Part shown: in pieces, positions 46,906-57,878 of the stretch
How the letters are laid out: each line of letters starts with the position of its first letter
Position numbering within the stretch: the stretch's first letter is position 1
Assembly: GCF_000226095.1 (NCBI RefSeq)
Contig: NC_016472.1
Coordinates: 8,866,001-8,930,000 of the forward strand
Reading direction: 5' to 3'
Length of the DNA: 64,000 bases
Source: Thermothelomyces thermophilus ATCC 42464
Lineage: Eukaryota; Ascomycota; Sordariomycetes; Sordariales; Chaetomiaceae
The notes under the pieces: model-generated
Told to the model about the DNA's origin: nothing
The model's database searches: none
What the model saw: only the letters and a program-made list of their open reading frames with translations
Translations under genes and position numbers: made by a program

Positions 46906-47419
46906 CCCCGGTGTCCCAACGCCCTGGCAGAAGGGAGAACAGGGGCCAGGACATCTGGAAAGTGTACGCAATATTGTATGGTTTACTGGGGAGGAGACAC
47001 TGTAGAATAGATCAAAATCGAGGACATAAAGTGGCTGAGGCGGTTGTAATAGACCAAAGAAATACACTCGATAAAGAAAAAAAAAAAGGAAAACAACATA
47101 TCAATCAGCCGGCCGACCGACCGCACTTCTCGTGTTCAGGAGGAGCCAAAGTTGGGCACGAAACAATCCCTTCTTCATGATAACACGTCTGCAGCGCAAG
47201 TATACCACGCGAACCACCAAGCGATCTGGAAATACCGACAAACAACGACCCCCAAACCAGTCATGTCCGTTTACCATGTATTTACTCCCGCCCCGTACCT
47301 GCCGACCAAGAAGAGACTCCGTCGTTCCAACCCGCATTCCGTCACATATCTAAAGCGGCAACTGCTCCAACGGCAAAATGACACGAACCCAAAGGCAACC
47401 CTTTCCTGCGGGGCATGTT
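46906..47419. other. Convergent 3' region, MOSC gene and SMC2
   Basis: 514 bases between two stop codons; no gene is seen. A short A run lies at about 47078-47090. Confidence 0.65.
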
Positions 47420-50400
47420 TCACTTGAGATCCGCCGGCGTCAGCGCCTGCACCATACTGGTGCCCTCGCTGAACCGGGTGCGGAAGATGCGGTTCGCGTT
47501 CTGGAACATGCCGTCCTTGAGCGAGACGACGATGAACTGGGAGCCCTTGAAGCGCGTCTTGATCAGGCGGCCGATGTTCTGCGTGTGTGACAGGTCCAGG
47601 GCCGCGTCGACCTCGTCCAGGATGTACATGGGCGCCGGCTTGAACTGGAGGAGGGCCATGATCAGGGAGAGGGCAATAAGGGACCTGAATTTAACATGGT
47701 CGGTTAGGTTAGTGCCGGGGGTTTTGGTATTTTCGGAAGCGGGGTTGGAAAGGAGGTGGGAAGGGTCTTCTTCATGGGTGTTGAGGAAAATAAAAGGTTG
47801 AAGGGGGAGGGGTGGAGGGGGGGTTTGGTCGTGAAAGAGACCAAAAACATAACATACCGTTGACCACCGCTTAGTTCGGTAAGCGATTGCTTCCACACCT
47901 TCCCTAGGGACACCTTCACCTCCAGACCGTCCGAGATGGTCTTGCCCTCGGGCGGTTCAAGCTTGGCGAAGCTGCCCGGCAGCAGCTCGGCAAAGATCTG
48001 GCCGAAATCGCTGTTCACCTTCTCCCACGTCTCCTGCAGCGCCTTCTTCTTGTAGTCGTCCAGGCTCACAATCGTCTCCTCGATCTTGCGCTTGTCGCGG
48101 ATGACGGTGCGCATCATGTGCTTGAGCGAGACTTCCTTCTTCTCGACGCTGTCGATCATGTTCATGACCTTGGGGTTGATCTTCTTCCGCAGGCCCTGGC
48201 TGCGCTCCAGCAGGTTCTTGTGCGTCGCCTTGCACTCGGCAATGTTCTGGCCCTTGAAGTCGTACGGCGTCCCCGTCCGGCCGAACTGGTCGCGCGCGTC
48301 CGCGATCCACTCGTGCTCCTCCTCCATCCGGGCGACGCTCTGCGCCGCCGCCTGTTGCTCCTTGTGGAACTTCTCGATCTGGTGGACGAGCTTTTGCCTC
48401 TCGAGCCCTTCTTCGGTGATGCGTGCGTTCTTGGACCGGATGGCTTCCTCGAGCGCGCGCAGTTCGTCGTCGTAAACGTGGAGCTTCTTGCGCTCCTCCT
48501 CGAGCTGCGCCTGCGCCGCGTCGTGCGTCTCCTTGACCTGGCGCTGCTGCTTGACGAGCTCTTCTACCTCTCCCTGCTGAGCCTTGAGCGCGAGATCGAT
48601 CTCCTGCAGCTGTTCCCGTGCTGCGGCCAGGTCGCCCGCCACCTGCTCCGAGTCGAGCTGCGCGGTCTGGAGCTCCTTTTGCAGCGCCTTGTTTGACGCG
48701 TTCGTCTTCTCGACCGCGGCCCGGAGCTTGTCGACCGACGCCTGCAGCTCCACGAGCTTGGCGTCCTTGTTGTTGTCGAAATCCTTCATGTCCTTCTCGA
48801 TGCGCTTGACATCGGCGCTGGCCTCGGCCTGCCGCTTCTTGGCCTCCTCGACCGACTCCTTGAGCTGCGCGACCGTCTCCTTCATGTTCTGCACCTCTTG
48901 GATGATGGACGAGGACGAATTGCCGCCGATCTGCTCCTCGGCCAGCTTGATCTCGTGGGCCTTGAGGTCGAGCTCTTGCTTTAGCCTCTTGGCCTGGTCG
49001 AGCCTGGACTTCTCGCGCGCGATCTGGGATTGCAGCTGGCCGAGCGCCGCCTCCGCTTCTCTGAGTTGCCTCGTGATCTCGTTCAGCTTCTGCAGGGTGA
49101 CCAGCACGCCGCTGGAGTTCGGCGCGCTCCCGCCCGAGAGCGTGCCGGAGGGGTCGTAAGCATCGCCTTCGAGCGTGATGCTGCGCATCCGTACGTTGGG
49201 GTCGAAGGTGACCCTCTTGGCTGTCTCGGCATCTGCGCAGACGAGAGTATTCCCAAAGACATATTCCATAGCCGCCGAGACCTCCTCATCGTAACCGACG
49301 AGAGAGAGAGCCAAGTCGACCTTGCCCGGTGCGATCCGCTGGGCAGTTGCGACGGTCTGAGCGGAGGCTCTGAAGGCGGCGATCTTGTTCAGGGGAATGA
49401 TGGTCACACGCTTCCGCAGTCTACCACCCTGCAAGAGTTGGGTGCCCGTGACTTCGGTGTCCACGACGACGTTGTACAGCCGCCCGCCGGCGCAGATTTC
49501 GAGTGCGGTGGCCGCTTGGATGAACTGCTTGTCGAGAGTGAAGAGCTGTGCCACCAGACCTTTCACTTTTGACCGGTCAAAATTGGGAACCGGGTCTGAG
49601 TAGTGGAAGTCGATGTTGGCGACCTTGCGCTTGAGGGCGTCGGATTCTTGCCGCAGGTTCCGGATGGTCTGCTGCAGCTGGGTCTCTTGTTTGTACAACT
49701 CCCGCTCCGAGCCCGGTTGGAAGCCGAGCTTAGCGAGCTCATGTTCCAGCCTTTGCGCCTGTTGTTTGAGCCCCTCGAGCTCCTCGAGCAGGCCGGCGTT
49801 CTGGTCTCTGGCCCGCACCGCTCGTGGCTCTTCCTCCCTTATCCTCTTCTCAAGATGGGCAATCTTGATCTTGGCCTGTTCCTGCTCCGTCACAGCTGCC
49901 GTCACACGGTTCCTCGCGTCCTGCAGCTGCGCTTGGTACCCATTCCCTTGGCCTTCCTTGGATGCGACGCCGGTCTGCAGGGTCTGGAGCAGTTCTTCCT
50001 TCGACTCCGCCTCCTGACTCAGCTTCTCGGCCGCGTCTTTCGCAGCGTCATACTTTGCCCTGATCTTCTCGTACGTCTTGGTCTTCTCCTTCAGGACAGC
50101 TTCCAGCTCAGCAACGGTCCTCTCGCACCCTGCCCTCCTCTCTTGTTCTTCCGCCATGCTGCTGCGCTTGAGATCGGCGACGGTGGCAAGACGGACCAGC
50201 TCATTGGCATGCTTCTTGACTGCCTCCTCCAGCCCTTGCGCCTTGCCGCCCTTCCGCAACTCCTTGTCTCGTTGCGCCTTGACCCTTTCCAGGTCCTCCT
50301 CCAGATGAGAGATTTCGCTCTTGAGCCGCGCGGCCGATTCCTCCAACTCCTTCTCGCGCTGCTTCTTCGCCTCGAGATCCGAAGCAGACTGTTTCAGCTT

Positions 50401-51324
50401 CTCCTGGCATCGGACGTAATCGTGCGCCACCACTACCCTGGTCAGGCGCTCGAGATCGTTCTGAGTCTGCTGGAAGTCGAGGAACGCGCGCTTTTCGGTC
50501 CGCAGCTTCTCGAGCTTCGGTTCGATTTCGTCGCGGAGCAGCTCCGTGATCTCCTGGAGCTTCATCTCCTTCTTCGCCATGGTCTTGAGCGCCTTATCTC
50601 TCCTGTCCTCGAACATCCTCGTGCCTGCCGCCTCCTCGATCATGGCCAGGATCTCGACAGGCTTCATGTTCAGAACTTTTGTGATGCGACCCTGCATGAT
50701 CAGGAAGTTGGGGTTGTTGATGTTGAGCTGAACCGACTGGAACAGGTTCTGGACCGTCTGCTGTTGCGCGCGGTGACCATTGATCAGGTATTTTGTGGTT
50801 CCGCCGAGGACGATCTGTCGTGTCACGCTGATGGTCGAATATTCCTCGAAGCCGATCGGTGAGCGCTTCTTGTCTCTGTTGTCGAACACGATGGTGACGC
50901 TAGCCTTGGTGACGCCCGCTTGGCCGCGCTTGTAGATAAGATCCTGTCGGCCGGACCGAGGCGTCAGCGCCAGTAAAGCGTGCGGGGGATCGGATGTACC
51001 TCACCTGCAAGTTCTGCGCGCGGACCGTAGACATGTTGGTGATGCCGAGCACGAAGCAGATGGCATCCAGAATGTTGGACTTGCCGCTGCCGTTGAGGCC
51101 GGTGATCGAGTTGAAGCTCTCGTCCCTAGTACCGAGCAAGCGTCAGCAGCAGTGAAGACTCGTGGAATCAGACTCATCGCACCATCCTGATATCACCGTG
51201 CGCACGGCATACGACTTGAAGCCCTGTTGTCCCGGGGGGGGAGAGGGAGTCAGTTTTGCTGCTGCAAAGGAGACGATGGGCACCGGGTTCCGCCTACGTC
51301 GATGATCAATTCCGTCACCCTCAT
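47420..51324 (-). CDS. SMC2: Condensin core ATPase SMC2
   Basis: Five exons (51324-51298, 51223-51183, 51125-51005, 50943-47858, 47684-47420) total 1,180 codons including the stop, the expected length of SMC2. Exon 1 encodes only MRVTELIID; exon 2 is 41 nt. Walker A is GLNGSGKS (residues 32-39), followed by the SMC2-typical [20 protein letters not shown] and [17 protein letters not shown]. Long coiled coils flank the hinge (about residues 510-670; [30 protein letters not shown]). The ABC signature LSGGQR (1087-1092) is split by the last intron, and Walker B is [12 protein letters not shown] (D1115, E1116). SMC2 pairs with SMC4 to form condensin, which compacts chromosomes by loop extrusion. 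No lesion is seen. Identity is certain to subunit level. Confidence 0.97.
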
Positions 51325-52687
51325 GGTGGCGTTGTTTGAGGATGTCCCCGTTCTCTCGCTGGCCGTTGATCGGTTCGGGGTTGTGGGGAGGCGCGCAGGG
51401 TCTCAAGAACCGATTTCCTCGACACGCCGCGCCCCTCTTTTGCATTTCGGTAACTAGTGTAAACTATTTGTTTACTTTGTTTCGCTGTCGCCCCGCAGCA
51501 CGTTGGCCTGTGCGCTCACCCCATGTTTCTGGACATGTTTCCCACATTGCCCATTGGTAATGGTGCAATAATACGGAAACTTCAGAGCGTATGTATGTAC
51601 GAAGTATGTATTGTACGGAGTACGTCAACAATCAATACATGAAACACCCAATGACTGTACCGTGGGTGTTCTGTAAGATCTCGGTAGTGATCACTGCGCA
51701 CAGAACAACTACTTCGGCTGATAACAACTTGACGATCGAACAAATTAACCGAGTTACCGCATGATGATCATAATGTCGAGTTACGAGTAAACCATCTTGT
51801 TGCTGCTTCTAACATGCGCCCAGATCAGAAACACTATTATACAGTAGTCTGCACAGGGCCTCTGGTGGAAGAGTCGGTGTTGTCTTCGTATTTCTTGGTG
51901 GTCTCTGTCGCCCTTACTGCAGTAGTACACTAGTGCCTTGGTGCATCCGGTTACATTGTAATCTGGACACTGTGTTTGTGCATTACTGAGGTCGGCTGGG
52001 CGCTACGGCTTTGGATTGCGAAGCGCGTTGCGCAGTTGCATCATTGGCGCTGTGCTCGTTAAATTTTAGTTAGCCTTGCTTGGCGGTCCATTGGCCACTT
52101 GTCTGATCCGAGTCCGTTTGGGCAGGGATTTCCAAGGGTGGTCCCAGGGCTGCCACCCACTGTTGGCCCGACTGGAGTCCACTACGCACTCCGTAGGACG
52201 CTCCGAAAGATGCATGCGTCGTCCTGGCTTGCAAGCAAGACACCAACGTTATCCAGATCGTAAGACGGCGTTCGATGTCTTTTGTGCCGACCCGGGCTCG
52301 ATTCGTGCGCATTACCCGACCGGCTCGCTAAATGCACCACCCGCCGCTCCGTATTACCTAGCATCATCAACTCTCTCGAACCTGCTAATTTCGGCGCATA
52401 ACACTTGATCCGTCCCTCGTGTCTCGGGCCACAGGCCGCCGCGGCATCGACCATTGCTCCCCCCCCTTCTCTCCTCCCCCCCCCAAATTCCATCCAAAAT
52501 TCACGGAACACCAGAGATATCTGTTGCTCGGACCAACACACATGTCTGCTAAAGCACGAATCTGCACCCCGCGAACATAAAGCGTACACACCCCCTCTCT
52601 TCTCCATCGGACCCGCCGCGAGAATCTGATGCCCACCGGCTGTCGCCTCAATCGTCGCGCATCAAGCCCCCGGGCCTTCTTGGGAGG
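51325..52687. other. Divergent promoter region, SMC2 and LysM gene
   Basis: 1.36 kb with no gene. One TACGGAGTA at 51614. A CT/C-rich tract at about 52457-52487 lies about 200 bases before the LysM start. Confidence 0.6.
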
Positions 52688-54730
52688 ATGTCCCAGGCAA
52701 TGACGCCGTCGCGGACCTCCTCCTCAAGTACCCTCCGCCCTGCTGCACGAGATTCGGACACCGGATCCATCCGCCCACGCAATCGCCGCTATCTCAGCAC
52801 CCAGGACGATGCCGGCTCGTCTTCGGCTCTATCGAGTCCCAGCCGGAGCCCGAGTCGGGGCGCCTCGCCCATCCCGGCGGCCCACATCGGTTCAGTCACG
52901 GGGAGGAACAATCCCAAAACCGACGTCGTGCGGGGCACGTCGCGAAGAGAGAGCCCGAGCACCGGCGGTGGGCTTCTTGGAGGATCATGGACGCCAAGCT
53001 GGGCCTCGGTCCAGGAGCTGGCGTCGTCGCTGCTTACGAGCGGGGCCTCGGCCATTACCGGGGAATCCAATCGTCCGCGCGGCGGAGAGGGAAGCCGGGC
53101 AGCAGGCAAGCAGGGTAGACAAGCCGGCCAGCGGAACGGCACTAGAGATAAGACATGGGGCCCAGAACCGCCAGACCAGGGGCGTCCATGCGCCGACGAC
53201 ATTGCCGCCGGATCGCGTGCGGAGAGGGAGGCTGCCTTGAGAGTTTTGCGGACTGCAAGCGTGCTTGAGAGCCATGACGGTGTCAACGGAGGCTTGGACA
53301 CCGCAAGACGGTTCAAGCGGCGGAATTCGGACGAGGATCTGAGGAGCGCGTCGGCGAACCAGGAAGCAGAAGAGTACTTGGCCTACATTCACCACGTACA
53401 GGCGACAGATACGTACGCAGGCATCGTGCTAAAGTACAGGTGCCGGGAGGACGCCTTCCGGAAGGCTAACGGACTGTGGTCGCGGGATAACGTCCAAGTG
53501 CGAAAGTGGTTGGCGATACCGGTGGACGCCTGCGAGGTCAGGGGCCGGCCTTGCGATCCACCAACGAGCCAGTCGTCGCGAGTCGACCTGCTGTCTCGAA
53601 CCCCTGATGCGGCCGACCCCTTCGGCCGCGACGGCAGCCAGCAAACGCACGACGACTTCTTTTCGACCACCTCTCCAAACGGCCACGCGCCGGAAAGAAA
53701 CCAAGCCGGCGACGAGGAGAAGCCATGGACGCATGTCAGATGGGTGTCCATCGACTCGCACCCGCATCCCGTCGAAGTCGCCCGGGTGCCGCGAAAGGCG
53801 CTGGGCTACTTCCCCCCGCGGCGGAAGAAGAGCGCACACACGATGTCGGCCATCTCGACCCCGCGAGCGTCCACCGACCTGCCGAGCGTGGCGGTGTCGG
53901 ACTCGGCGGTGGGGAGCCCCCACAGTAGCTCCTCGCGCCGACCCAGCCTCCCGGGCTCCCGAAACCCCTCCTCCTCCTCCTCCTCCGCCACCACCACCAC
54001 CACAACATCCCCGAGCCGAACCCGCGTGGACAGCACCGGCAGCCGCGCCAGCACGACCGGCGACGGCACCGACCCCCGACCCGCCTGGATGCGCCGCCCG
54101 GGCGGGGTCGGCTCCCTCGGCCGGAACGTGCGCGCCCCGGGGCCGGCCAAGGACTATCTCAACAGCTGGACCAGCAAGCACCTCCCGGGCCTCAACATCG
54201 ACTCGCTCCCGTCCATGTCCGTCATGGGCTCCGAGATGGCCCGCTTCGGCTTCGGCCGCCCGGCCGACGACGCCTCCCCGGCCGGGGTCGCCATCGTCGA
54301 GAGCCCGTTCGAGGACGGCCGGGACGCCGCGGCCGCGGCCGCGTCGGCGACCGGCGGCCAGCAGGGGACGGGGCTCGACAAGGCCGCCGCGGCGGTCGAG
54401 ACGTGGCTCCGGGGCGCGTTCGAGCGCGCCAGGCAGGGCCCGCTCACGCCCGTCTTGGGCCCCAGCCGGGGGAGGACGGCCGCCGCCGGCGGGGATCTGA
54501 TCGAGCTGGCGGACACGGGGACCGAGGATGGGCGGCAGCAGAGCAGCGAGGGGCCCCTCTCCGAACTGAGGGGCCTGTTTAGCGCCCTGCCCGGGGCGGC
54601 CTCTAGGTCTACTTCGCCGTCACCGGCGTTGGGGTTCTCCTCCTCGGGAAGCAGGCCGGCACAACAGTGGACGGCGGGAGTTCGAGGAAGGGGTGCAGCC
54701 GCGTCAGGAGGAGATAAGAAAGCAGATTAA
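52688..54730 (+). CDS. Intracellular-type LysM-domain protein
   Basis: A single exon of 680 codons. There is no signal peptide (MSQAMTPSRTSSSS), so it differs from secreted LysM effectors. The N-terminal 220 residues are Ser/Arg/Pro-rich and disordered. One LysM domain lies at about residues 232-282: YLAYIHHVQATDTYAGIVLK, YRCREDAFRKANGLW, then VRKWLAIPVDAC, the usual order of the motif (HxVxxxDTxxGI, L/F...ANxLW, L.IP). After it come WTHVRWVSIDSHPHPVEVA and IARVPRKALGYFPPRRK, a Ser/Thr-rich linker and a conserved-looking helical block KDYLNSWTSKHLPGLNIDS. Cytosolic LysM proteins with this layout are widespread in ascomycetes, without known function. Recent expansion of low-complexity runs is evident. 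Domain confident, role unknown. Confidence 0.8.
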   Translation: MSQAMTPSRTSSSSTLRPAARDSDTGSIRPRNRRYLSTQDDAGSSSALSSPSRSPSRGASPIPAAHIGSVTGRNNPKTDVVRGTSRRESPSTGGGLLGGSWTPSWASVQELASSLLTSGASAITGESNRPRGGEGSRAAGKQGRQAGQRNGTRDKTWGPEPPDQGRPCADDIAAGSRAEREAALRVLRTASVLESHDGVNGGLDTARRFKRRNSDEDLRSASANQEAEEYLAYIHHVQATDTYAGIVLKYRCREDAFRKANGLWSRDNVQVRKWLAIPVDACEVRGRPCDPPTSQSSRVDLLSRTPDAADPFGRDGSQQTHDDFFSTTSPNGHAPERNQAGDEEKPWTHVRWVSIDSHPHPVEVARVPRKALGYFPPRRKKSAHTMSAISTPRASTDLPSVAVSDSAVGSPHSSSSRRPSLPGSRNPSSSSSSATTTTTTSPSRTRVDSTGSRASTTGDGTDPRPAWMRRPGGVGSLGRNVRAPGPAKDYLNSWTSKHLPGLNIDSLPSMSVMGSEMARFGFGRPADDASPAGVAIVESPFEDGRDAAAAAASATGGQQGTGLDKAAAAVETWLRGAFERARQGPLTPVLGPSRGRTAAAGGDLIELADTGTEDGRQQSSEGPLSELRGLFSALPGAASRSTSPSPALGFSSSGSRPAQQWTAGVRGRGAAASGGDKKAD

Positions 54731-54911
54731 GATCCTGCTTCTTCTTTTTTTTGAAGGGAAGGACGGGGAAAGGGGGGTTTCTATCTATACCTGGGGGATT
54801 TCTTAGCGGCTTTGGTTTGGTTGTTGTGGGATACCTTAGCATGGCGGTGCGGGCGTTGCTGTTTTGTTTACTTTCTCGAGGTCAACCTCTCTGCGCCTTT
54901 GGACGCGCTCT

Positions 54912-54942
<31 letters not shown>

Positions 54943-55496
54943 GACAGAAACGTGCATATAGAACAGCTGAGCATGCTAGACTACTATATGGCAGGCTACT
55001 TGGGTATTGGCGGGATCTGTACCTACGGTCGTACGTCCCTTTCTCTGAGGAGCGTTCGTGTTATGTTTTTTTTTTTAGTAATAGTTACACTCTGGTTCCC
55101 CTAATACATGGCGAACCACACGCTGATGCAAAATCAATACAATTTTGGCCAGGCTGCCTGGTAGCTAACTAAGCCTTCCAGGTTGGCTGTTGTTGATGTT
55201 GTTGCAAGGTCGTTCATCAGTTTGTTGCATGAGCCGAAGTGCGTGTGGGCTTCGTTTCCATTCCATGTGATGCTTGCTGCATTGGCCGAAGGCGATAAGG
55301 AACCGCTTATCGCAGCGCCGCGCTTCGACCAAGCCGCCATCACCTGCGACTTGCAACAGCACCTAGTCTTGCGACAAACTTGCTAACCATCGACTTCTTG
55401 CGCCTCCTTTCGCACCTCTGCGCAAACCGAGTTGCCGTGATCGAACCTTCCGGCACACCCAGTGCAGTGCAGTCAAAGCGCAATGCCACCGCAACC
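54731..55496. other. Intergenic, 766 bases
   Basis: Lies between two + strand genes. No gene is seen. T runs are at about 54744-54752, 54926-54943 and 55065-55074. Confidence 0.6.
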
Positions 55497-56657
55497 ATGC
55501 CCATCTGCATAGAGTGTCGACATCCCGTCAAAACCCTCTGGCGCGAGGGCGGCGGCGACAAGTCGGGCGGCCACAACATTCGCCTGACGGTATGCAAGAA
55601 CTGCGGGCGATTCTGCGACAAATATGTCGAGCACGACTTTGTCGTCTTGTTTATCGATCTAGTCTTGATTAAGCCACAGGTGCGAATCTTTTTTTCCATG
55701 CCCGCTCTTATAATCCATCCCATGGGACCACCCTACGGGCTGGTGTGAACCGGATTGCTGACACGGGACCGGCGGGAAACAGGTGTATCGACACTTGCTG
55801 CATAACACACTGATGAAGGAGGAAGACAAGTTCGCGGTAGGTTCTCCCGTCCTTGTTCGGCCCAGGTATCTAAAAATGTGTGCCCCTCGGTTAACCAGGC
55901 ACAGCCCTCCATCATCCGCCTCGGCATCCTCCTCCTACTCTTCGACGTCTACCTCACCTGGGCTCGCATCGAACGCCAGTCCGTTCCCGATGCCGACTCG
56001 CCCGACGGAACCGCCAGCCGCGGCAACTTTGGACGCCTCGCCCAGCAGCCCATAGTATTTCAATACATGTTCTTCCGTACGCGCGCTCCCCCTTGTTCCA
56101 TTCTTTTTCGTTATCTTTCGTCTCACCTCGACGCTCTTCCCCGTTGAACAACACACGGCTCACGGCTAACCACCCTCTCTTCCCTCCCGCCAGTCCTCCT
56201 CTGCACGCTCTCAACCATCGCCTTCCACGGGTCCATCCGCTTCCTCACCTCTTCCCGCTACTCGCCGCTCGCCTTGCTGGGGATCCTGCCGCGCTACTCG
56301 CGGCCCAACTCGGTCTCGACCGCCCTGCTCGTCTCGTCGTCCACCAAGCTGTTCCCCATCCTGATGGTCATCTGGGAGTACGACGTGCCGGCGGCGGCGC
56401 GGTCGCTGGGCTGGGCCGTCGTGGCCAACAACGTCGAGGCGCTCAAGATACTCCTCGACTGCGGGTACGGCGTGGCCGCGTTGCTGGCCATGGCGGGCGC
56501 CGTGAGCCGGTGGGCGATGGGCAGGGCCGTGCTGTGGGCCGCGGGGCTCGAAGGAGTCGACTCGGCCGGCGAATCCGGGGTGGCCGAGGACGGGCGGGCG
56601 TTTGTGGCTATGCTCATGTATGTGAAGGAATGGGCGGGAAGGTTAGCTGTGGGTTAG
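55497..56657 (+). CDS. ARV1: ARV1, ER lipid-homeostasis membrane protein
   Basis: Four exons (55497-55679, 55783-55836, 55899-56076, 56194-56657) give 292 residues. The N-terminal ARV1 homology region has the zinc-binding pair CIEC and CKNCG, followed by FCDKYVEHDFVVLFIDLVLI and the VYRHLLHN motif, all diagnostic. Hydrophobic segments follow: IIRLGILLLLFDVYLTWARI, a segment around LLLCTLSTIAFHGSIRFL, LALLGILPRYSR and AALLAMAGAVSRWAMG. ARV1 acts in the ER membrane in sterol distribution, sphingolipid balance and GPI-anchor precursor flipping. Exon 3 may begin at 55899 or at the next AG (55905); both keep frame and differ by two residues. The tail is convergent with the V-ATPase subunit e gene. 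Confidence 0.94.
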
Positions 56658-56849
56658 GTGCCTGGCTGGTAGTCGTAAGCGTTCCCTTTTAATCCTAGTC
56701 TTGTTTGACCAAACGTTCTTCCGTGAATTCCTTGTGAGGAGAGGTCTTCGGTAGTAATGCAACTTCTGCTCTGTATTAGCCCGCCCTTGCCAGGAGGCCC
56801 CCTGCTGGATATACAGTCCCCGACAGTCCCGATTTGCCCCAAATCCGTG

Positions 56850-56896
<47 letters not shown>

Positions 56897-57050
56897 GTGT
56901 GAAAATCCAATCGCGCAATGTTGCCTGCCCCGCGCCCCAAACGCCGTCCAGAATCTGTATGGAATGCCGTAGGTATTCGTACAACAGCAGTTGAGCATAG
57001 TGCCCGCTGTTCGCCGTCCGTCTCCCCCTCCCCGTGTCGCGTTCTCACAC
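56658..57050. other. Convergent 3' region, ARV1 and V-ATPase subunit e
   Basis: 393 bases, no gene. It contains a (GT)n microsatellite at about 56856-56893. Confidence 0.65.
56856..56893 (+). repeat. (GT)n microsatellite
   Basis: About 18 GT units in the shared 3' region of two convergent genes. Nothing suggests function. Confidence 0.95.
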
Positions 57051-57436
57051 CTAGTGGTGGATGTACTCCGCGCGTAGATCCGACCGCCTCGGCTCGATAA
57101 GCGGGTGAAGTTGAGCGAGAAACGTGATCGCCCACATGAGGTAGCAGCTGGCGATGGAGAGGATGATGGAGGAGCGCCAGAGCCTGGAACAGCATAGTCA
57201 GCATATAACATCGGATAGCAGAGAGGGCGAACGGTGAATTGAACACGGTGAAGAATCTGAGAAAGAGGAGAAGCGTACACTTGGTTCTCACCCTTGGGCG
57301 CGAATGACCATCCTGCTATACCCAGGGCGACGCATATCACCAAGCCGATGATGACACTCCACCTGCGAAAGAGAGCTGCTGTTAGCCGGATGTCGACCGC
57401 TCCAGAAGAATGAGCAGCTGCATACCCGTTGGCCAT
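57051..57436 (-). CDS. vma9: V-type H+-ATPase subunit e
   Basis: Three exons (57436-57426, 57362-57279, 57183-57051) give 75 residues, the family length (about 73-80). The first exon is only 11 nt (MANG less one base). The spliced protein starts MANGWSVIIGLVICVALG, continues AGWSFAPKGENQVLWRSS and SIASCYLMWAITFLAQLHPL, and ends IEPRRSDLRAEYIHH. Two transmembrane helices and the PKGENQ and ITFLAQLHPLI signatures identify Vo subunit e, a small proteolipid-associated subunit needed to assemble the proton pump of vacuole and Golgi. Reading the genomic frame through without splicing gives an unrelated, longer frame, so the gene is easily missed. Confidence 0.93.
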
Positions 57437-57878
57437 TGTACCTCCAGTGCAAATGAAACAGTATCAACTGTCAGAATGGGCCGCTCTTAGGCGGTTCTCT
57501 TTGAAAAAAATGTCGTGTTGGTGGCTGATTCACCGGCGTGCTCTTCTTGATCGTTGGTTGCGCGGCGTTTGGGAGTTGGGAGCTCACACCCGTCAAGGCA
57601 CAGGCATGCTTCCCGTCTTGGCGGCCCCCTTAGTCATCAATACGATTACAATCTCATACCACAGTATTGTATCACCTCACTCGTACCGTAAATTACGCTT
57701 TACGGAGCAAACCAAGGTAATCCGTATTTGAGTCTCGCCATCACCTGTCCAGGTTCGAGCTCCTCAACTCCAATCACTTGCCGGCAATGGAAATGCTTAG
57801 GACTCCTCTAGACTTTGTCTAACCCACAGCCCGACTCACGATGGACCTGCCGCGCGCCAATTCGGCCAGCCCCAACCA
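57437..57878. other. Intergenic, 440 bases
   Basis: Promoter side of the V-ATPase subunit e gene and 3' side of the dehydrogenase. No gene or recognised site was found. Confidence 0.6.

Noticed and set aside
49603-50862. A 419-codon + strand open frame
   Set aside because: Antisense shadow of the SMC2 coiled coil, leucine-rich because it mirrors Lys/Glu codons.
56654-57436. A 260-codon unspliced minus-strand frame starting at the V-ATPase subunit e ATG
   Set aside because: Reading through the introns gives unrelated sequence including a repeat-encoded HTHTHT run; splicing yields the conserved 75-residue subunit e.
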